Positions 58,369 to 64,000 of a DNA stretch of 64,000 nucleotides are shown piece by piece. Source of the stretch: Hyaloraphidium curvatum. Lineage: Eukaryota > Monoblepharomycota > Hyaloraphidiomycetes > Hyaloraphidiales > Hyaloraphidiaceae. The position numbers and the translations under genes were made by a program. How positions within the stretch are numbered: position 1 is the stretch's first letter; the number at the start of each line of letters is the position of its first letter. The DNA lies in contig JAIVFI010000005.1 of the NCBI GenBank assembly GCA_025558095.1, positions 186,001 through 250,000 on the forward strand, in the 5' to 3' direction. Under the pieces are notes generated by a model. The model was given only the letters and a program-made list of their open reading frames with translations. It was not told where the DNA came from and did not search any database.

Positions 58369-61300
58369 ATGAGCGGCAAGAAGCAGGCCACGCTGGCGTG
58401 AGTGCGCGCCGTCGGGCACCGCCCGCCGCGCATGGCCGCGCGCGTCGCCGCGGCTGCACTCCGCGCGGCGCTGCCACGGACCTTCTCACGCGCGCCGCCC
58501 CTCCGGCCCCCCGTCCCGCCGCTGCGCCGCCCGCCGTGCAGGGCCTTCTTCGGCGGGGGCGCCGCGAAGGCGAAGGAGCCGCCCACGCCCGCAAAGGCCC
58601 CGAGCGACGGGGGGAAGAGCTCCAGCGAGGACGACGACGACGTGGTCGCCAAGCCGAGCAAGTGTCGCCCGTTTCCGCTCCTGTGCATCGGGATCTAACG
58701 CGGAAAATCCCAGAATCGCGTCGTCTCAAGCGGCCCAAGGCCGTCGCCTCGTCCGACTCGGAGCCCGAGCCCAAGCCCGCCCCCTCCGAGGGCACGACCC
58801 CGGAGAAGGAGAACGGCCAGGACAACGGCAGGAAAAAGCGCAAGAAGCGCGACGATGGCGAGGGAGATGGCGGAGAGCGGAGGCAGTCGGCCGCGGAGAT
58901 GGACCTGGACGATGCGCTGGACCGCATCGGCACCCCGGGCTCGGTGGCGTCGAGGGGCAAGGTGGCGGCGATGAGGCCGAAATCGGCGCCTCCGTCGGCG
59001 GGCCCGCAGGAGGACGAGGAAGGCAAGGAAGCCGATGCTGCACCGGCGCACGAGGCTTCCCCCGCCAAGCGTGCCCGGTCGCTGTCGAGGTCGCGAACCC
59101 CGGAGCCCGCCGCCCAAGCCGAGGATGCGGAGCCGGAAGCCAAAGCGCCCTCCCGAGCTCCGTCCCCGAAGAAGGAGGTCAAGAAGGCGCCGGCAAAGAA
59201 CGCGCTCGAATCCATGATGGCCGCTTCCGCCAAGAAGGGCAAAGGCAAGGAGGCGCCCGCGGCGTCGTCCTCGAAAAAGGCGGACAAGGACGCGGACGAG
59301 GACGGGCACGAGGCAGCGGACGACATGGACGCTGAAGCCGCGGCCCAACAGTGCGTTTCGCTCTTTGGCTTCTCCGTTCGGCCACTGATGCATAACACCG
59401 GTAGAGCTCTCAAGTCCCTGGGAAGCCAGACGGCCGAATGGAAGCAGGGCGAAAAGGTGCCCTACGCTGCCCTCTGCCGCATGTTCGAGAAGAACGAGGC
59501 CACCACCAAGCGCCTGGAAAAGATCGACATCACGCGGTCCTTCTTCCAATCCGTGTTCCAGCTGTCGCCCGAGAACCTGCTGGAGACGGTCTACCTCTGC
59601 TTGAACAAGGTTTGCTGTGTTGTATGGGGCGACTGGCGCAGCTTGCTAACCGCCAGCCAACGCCAGATCGCACCGGACTACGAGGGCCACGAACTCGGTG
59701 TCGGCGTCACCATCCTCATGAAAGCCATCGCCGGTGCCACGGGCCGCTCGGTCCCGGCGATCAAATCGAGCATGGAGGAGGTCGGCGACCTGGGCGAGGT
59801 CGCGGAAACATCGCGGAACAACCAGCGCACCATGTTCAAGCCCAAGCCGCTCACGGTGCCGCAGGTCTTCAAGACGCTGAAGGAGATCGCCAGCTTCTCG
59901 GGGCAAAAGTCGCAGGAAAAGAAGGTCGAGAAGATCCAGTCCATGATCGCGGCGTGCAACGGCAGCGAGGCCAAATTCCTCATCCGCTCGCTCGAGGGAA
60001 AGCTGCGCATCGGGCTTGCGGAAAAGACGGTGCTCGTCGCCCTCGGCCATGCTGCCGTGCTGGCGCGGCCCGAGAACAAGAAGCTCTCGGCGGACAAGCT
60101 GGTCGCCAAGCTCGCCGCGGCGGGCGAAACCATCAGCGCCGTCTTCACCGAGATGCCGAGCTACGACCGAATCGTACCCGTGCTCCTCGACAAGGGCATC
60201 GATGCGCTGGCCGACGAGTGCCACCTCACACCCGGCATCCCGCTCAAGCCCATGCTCGCGCACCCGACCAAGGCCATCACGGACGTGCTGAACCGCTTCG
60301 AGGGGATCAAGTTCACGTGCGAGTGGAAATACGACGGCGAGCGTGCGCAGGTGCACCGGCTCGAGGACGGCAGCACCTTCATCTACTCGCGCAACTCGGA
60401 GAACCTGACCCCCAAGTACCCCGAGGTCCTGGAGCGCATCGGCAACGCGGCCAAGGAGGGCGTCAAGTCCTTTGTGCTCGACTGCGAATGCGTCGCCTGG
60501 GACCGGGAGAAGAAGCAGATCCGCCCGTTCCAGGCCCTGAGCACGCGCAAGCGCAAGGACGTCAACATCGCCGACATCGAGATCCAAGTCGTCCTGTTTG
60601 CGTTCGACATTCTCTACCTGGACGGGGACATCCTGATCCGGAAGCCGCTCGAGGAGCGCAGGCGGATCCTGCACGAAAACTTCCGCGAAGTCGAGGGCGA
60701 GTTTGCGTTCGCGCAGTACGACGACGGGCACACCGTGGAGGAGATCCAGCGCATCCTGGACGAGTCGATTGCCGGCGGTTGCGAGGGGCTGATGGTCAAG
60801 ACGCTCGACAAGGAGGCGAGCTACGAGCCCAGCAAGCGGTCGCGGAACTGGCTCAAGGTTTGGTGCTGCAGCTCACTTCGTCTGCACAGACTCACCATTG
60901 GTGAGCAGGTCAAGAAGGATTACCTTGCCGACAACAAAGGCGGCATCGGGGACAGCCTGGACCTGGTTGTCATTGGCGGATACCATGGACGCGGCAAGCG
61001 TACCGGAGGTTACGGAGGATTCCTTCTTGCGTGCTACGATTCCGACAACGAGCAGTACCAGACCATCTGCAAGGTGACTCCGCCGCAGGCGACTGTCATT
61101 CGCCCTGCTGACCGTTCTTCCAGATTGGCACCGGCTTTTCGGACGAGGACCTCAGCAAGCACACCAACTTTTTCAAGGAGCACGTTATCGACATCCCGCG
61201 GCCCTACTACATCTACTCGGACGATCCGCGCGTCGTTCCTGACGTGTGGTTCGAGCCCGTCCAGGTGTGGGAAGTCAAGTGTGCCGATCTGTCCATCTCC

Positions 61301-61550
61301 CCCGTGCACAAGGCCGGAATCGGCGAGGTGGGCTTGCCGCAGGCTCGCTGCGGAGTTTCAAAGCGACTCACGAATTGTTTTTCAGGTCCACGGCGGCAAG
61401 GGAATCTCGCTCCGTTTCCCGCGCTTCATCCGCATCCGTGACGACAAGGGCCCGGAGGATGCGACAACGGCGGATCAGGTGGCCGAGATGTACCGCAGCC
61501 AGGCGGTCGTCAGCAACGGCAAAGGAGGAATCAACGACGTGGATTACTAG
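58369..61550 (+). CDS. ATP-dependent DNA ligase I
   Basis: Exon 1 (58369-58397) joins exon 2 (from 58542) to give [16 protein letters not shown], a perfect PCNA-binding PIP box (Gln6, Leu9, Phe12-Phe13). Exon 3 begins at about 58714; its junction with exon 2 (58641-58740) is not settled because the best donor and acceptor differ by one phase. Later exons are clean: to 59609, 59667-60857, 60909-61073, 61124-61327 and 61386-61550. A disordered Lys/Glu/Ser region is followed by the helical DNA-binding domain ([17 protein letters not shown]), the adenylation domain with active Lys in EWKYDGER, and the OB fold ending in [24 protein letters not shown]. It seals Okazaki fragments and repair nicks. 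An in-frame ATG at 58432, inside intron 1, gives a mitochondrial-type N-terminus. Confidence 0.93.
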
Positions 61551-61626
61551 ATTTGCACGGTGACGCAGAGGACTCAATTGGAACGATACCAGGCCACGAC
61601 AAAGATACTTGTAGATAGGAAAGCAA

Positions 61627-62773
61627 TCAGAGCTTTGCACGAATCAGTCGCGCGGTCGCGGACATTTGCAGGATCCGGCGCGGGCCATGTGTGCAGCGCT
61701 CCAGGATCCAGGAGCAGATGTCGTCCCGCACAACATCCTTGAGCCCGTTCGGCTACCGCGCGAAAGAAAGTCAAGTTATTGGGCGTGTGGCAGGCGCGAC
61801 GTCGTCCCACCTCGTTCAGAAGATCGTGGCTCGCGCCTTCCCAGACCACCACCCGTTTGTCCTCGGCATCGGCGAGCTCGTACAGCTGTTTGCAGCTCTC
61901 TGTGTCCACGATAGCGTCACGATCGCCGACATGGATCAGCAACGGCATATCCAAGCGTCTGTGCGCCTCTGCCAGCATGGAGCGCCCGGCACGGATGAAG
62001 TCGGCGGCGGTTCCGACTGCATGACGGTCAAAACTCAACAACTATGCGAGCGGAACCAAAGTACTCACCAACAACCCTGTCGGTGTTGTTGAACGGGTCG
62101 CTGAAATACTCCTCGCCGACGGAAGGATCGCTGGAAATGTCGTCCGCAACTGGAAAACGAAGACCTCCTCAGACTCAGTAGCGCCAACGGCTCGACTGCA
62201 CCCACGGATCCTATTCTTCAATGACAGACGGGGGAGCAGCGGAGAAATCCCCAGTATGAGTTTCTCCATTATCCATGGCATCCTCTTGTCGTGATTGACC
62301 TCGAGCATGGGTGCAACGGCGATCGCGCCGGCGAACTCAAATTCGTGGTGGTACTTTGCCGCCGCATGCAGAGCGAGTGTTCCGCCATAACCGATTCCCA
62401 GGACGAAATGGGGAGCATCTCCATGCCGCGTCCGCAGCATGGCCTCCCGAGCGTCCGTCAGAGTCCGGTCCCAGCCCTCGTTGTACCCTTTGGATTCCGA
62501 CTTGTTGTGCCTCAGCGTTCTCCCGTGGCCACGCTGGTCGTACGAATGCACCTGGATACCCTGCTCCGCCAAGTGCGTGAAGGCAACGGAGTACCGGAGA
62601 CAGTGTTCTCCCAGGCCGTGGAATGCCGTCACGACGCATCGCGGAGGGCGCCCATTCGGATCCTGCGGCCAGGCCAACCAGGTCTTGCAATAGAGCTCAG
62701 CTCCATCCGAATGCTTCACGTATTCGCCGCCGTGGAGCTCAAAGACCTCGTCCTCGTCCGAGTCACGCGGCAT
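61627..62773 (-). CDS. Monoglyceride-lipase-like alpha/beta hydrolase with lost nucleophile
   Basis: Four exons: 62206-62773, 62073-62149, 61811-62041 and 61627-61737 (328 residues). It has FHGLGEHCLRYSVAF, YDQRGHGRT, MLEVNHDKRMPW, SDPFNNTDR, PLLIHVGDRDAIVD (acid Asp) and WEGASHDLLNE (catalytic His), the complete serine aminopeptidase S33/monoglyceride lipase plan. The nucleophile elbow, normally GHSMGG, reads GIGYGG: the Ser is Gly and the oxyanion His is Ile. The rest is well conserved, so the frame is right and this is likely a pseudoenzyme or one with another chemistry. The exon 2-3 splice (GTTGGT donor at 62072) is one of several in-phase options. Confidence 0.85.
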
Positions 62774-63087
62774 CTCCGTCCGTGATGGACGATTGTAAGA
62801 GACTCCAGAGCAGCCTCGCGACCTCGATACGAGCAGAGTTGCTCAGCGAGCCGCGAGAGCGGGATCGCGAAAACGGACTCGTGCAGGTTCCGTCTCCTCG
62901 CGATCGACACGCGATTCTCGCCCAGATGGCAACAAAACGGAAGCTTAGGCGTTCCTAGCAGTTCTTTCCGGTAGCCAATGAACCCGCTGGCGCGTTCGTT
63001 CGCGTCGTTTTCGCGAGCCGCGAGTGATCGGGCCTGCGCGCGTCCTCGCAAGGCCGTCCCCCTTGGCGCGAGCGCCAACGGAAAGCC
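62774..63087. other. Divergent intergenic region
   Basis: About 310 bases between the lipase-like gene and the acidic-protein gene. No RNA, repeat or exon was recognised; it should hold both promoters. Confidence 0.45.
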
Positions 63088-64000
63088 ATGGTTCTTCCGG
63101 AACCCGGCTACGATGTCTTCGACATTCCGTACGACGAGGAGTTCGAAATCGTGCGGCCGCGGCGGCGCGAGCGGAGCCTGAGCATCACCATTTCGTCCAA
63201 CGACCTGCGGGCCCCCCTTTCGGACTCGGGATTCGGCTCCGAGGAAGACAACCGCAGCGAGGACGAAGACGATGAGGAAGCGCCCAGCAAGGAGGAGGAA
63301 GAGGAGGAGGAGGAGGACGATCCGCCTCCGCGCTCCAGGGGAACGAAGCGCGCGCGGTCGGTATCCGCGGACGCCGCTTCGGTGTCGGCAGACAAGCGTC
63401 CGTCCCTCCCGGATGACGAACGCGTTCGGGGCTACCCAAAGAACAGGCTGCCGAAGCCTTTCTTTGTTCTGGACCACAGCGGACGGACCGTTCGCGTCAT
63501 TCAGCAGACCGCCGCGGGCCCGGTGATTAGCGAAGTGTTACCCGACGGCACGTCGCGCGAGGAGCCGATGGACATGAGTCGCTTCGTTCCAGGAGGGGAC
63601 AAGGCGAAGAAGAACGCGCTAGTGCTCGGCATGTTCTACTGCGATCCCCAGGTGGGCTCGTGCGACGTCGGTCCCGAGCGGCACTTCTGACTCGGGCGCT
63701 GCAGAAATTTGGAAACCATCCAATCGGCTCTGCTGCCATCAGGGATTCCGTGCGCTTGCTGGAGCTTGAACTGGACTACAACGTGTATTCTGTGGACAGG
63801 GAGCACACAACCCGGGACTCGATGGACCGGCGCCACTTCAAGATCGACCTTTCGAACGGGATCCGTGCAGCACGCTCGTTGAAGAGCGAGCTGAAGGAAC
63901 GGGGCCTGTCCAAGGTCCGATTCAGTGTCGTGATTGGGGACTACTTCAGGCTTCCGGCAGGTTGGTGGAATCCAGTAGGCGCTCGCAATCAGCAGCTCAC
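63088..64000 (+). CDS. Acidic, nuclear-looking protein of unknown function (5' part only)
   Basis: Exon 1 is 63088-63651 and exon 2 is 63705-63960; the next intron runs to or near the window edge, so the gene is cut. The start (MVLPEPGYDVFDIPYDEEFE) is acidic, followed by RPRRRER, a Ser/Asp/Glu region with nine consecutive Glu residues, and a basic RGTKRARS block that could be a nuclear signal. From residue 125 a folded domain begins: KPFFVLDHSGRTVRVIQQT, NALVLGMFYCDPQ and, after the splice, KFGNHPIGSAAIRDSVRLLE, FKIDLSNGIRAARSLKSEL and VRFSVVIGDYFRLPAG. I recognise no family. Confidence 0.6.

Noticed and set aside
58695..60731. Long antisense frames opposite DNA ligase I
   Set aside because: They mirror the conserved ligase coding sequence and carry no domain; typical GC-rich shadows.
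1..64000. CRISPR arrays, insertion sequences, operons or other prokaryotic mobile features
   Set aside because: Spliceosomal introns are everywhere and no tandem direct repeats with spacers or transposase frames were seen.

Overview
The window is nuclear DNA of a eukaryote, most likely an early-diverging (chytrid-like) fungus. The coding sequence is GC-rich and gene-dense. Introns are short (mostly 45-160 bases), often start GTGGGT or GTGAGT, and have CTGAC/CTAAC branch points. The gene set is fungal: LSM8, COPI-associated protein, an SFP1-like zinc-finger protein, a hevein-type chitin-binding protein and an HMT1-type ABC transporter. It also holds genes missing from common yeasts but expected in zoosporic fungi: a stand-alone EHD ATPase, a mitochondrial proton-translocating transhydrogenase and an EctD/PhyH dioxygenase. 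The lineage call is inference; no rRNA, tRNA or mitochondrial marker was seen.

Layout. 1-14.6 kb: tail of a membrane protein, a GNSAGG hydrolase, a DRL/SAF oxidoreductase, a PhyH dioxygenase, a secreted Thr/Lys-rich protein, a two-domain Golgi-type glycosyltransferase, a second hydrolase, a SET-domain protein and a sulfotransferase-like gene. 14.6-23.7 kb: GH20 hexosaminidase, M14 carboxypeptidase, LDAH-type hydrolase, an SR/Pro-rich protein ending in a SUMO-interacting motif, an 84-residue small gene and LSM8. 24-38 kb: membrane-anchored GH26 enzyme, ABC half-transporter, LOG-family protein, COPI-associated protein, LigD-type 3'-phosphoesterase, chitin-binding protein, a Pro-rich protein, a mitochondrial membrane protein and a CMD/SDR divergent pair. 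39-49 kb: three unknown proteins, EHD ATPase and a complete ten-exon transhydrogenase. 50-64 kb: SFP1-like factor, TylF-like methyltransferase, a His-rich protein, acyl-CoA dehydrogenase, the second GH26 paralogue, DNA ligase I, a monoglyceride-lipase-like pseudoenzyme and the start of an acidic nuclear-looking protein.

Genes are mostly arranged as divergent or convergent pairs, not operons. Several short divergent spacers (about 130-150 bases) may be shared promoters. Functional themes are polysaccharide and wall metabolism (two GH26, GH20, chitin-binding protein, GT fusion), DNA replication and repair (ligase I, LigD phosphoesterase), lipid and ester metabolism (four alpha/beta hydrolases, acyl-CoA dehydrogenase) and mitochondrial redox.

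The strongest single observation is the 5' end of DNA ligase I. The spliced form carries a PCNA-binding PIP box. The first intron, if retained or used as an alternative start, supplies an in-frame mitochondrial presequence. Exon structures given here were worked out by hand from splice signals, reading phase and family similarity; junctions I could not settle are flagged in each entry.
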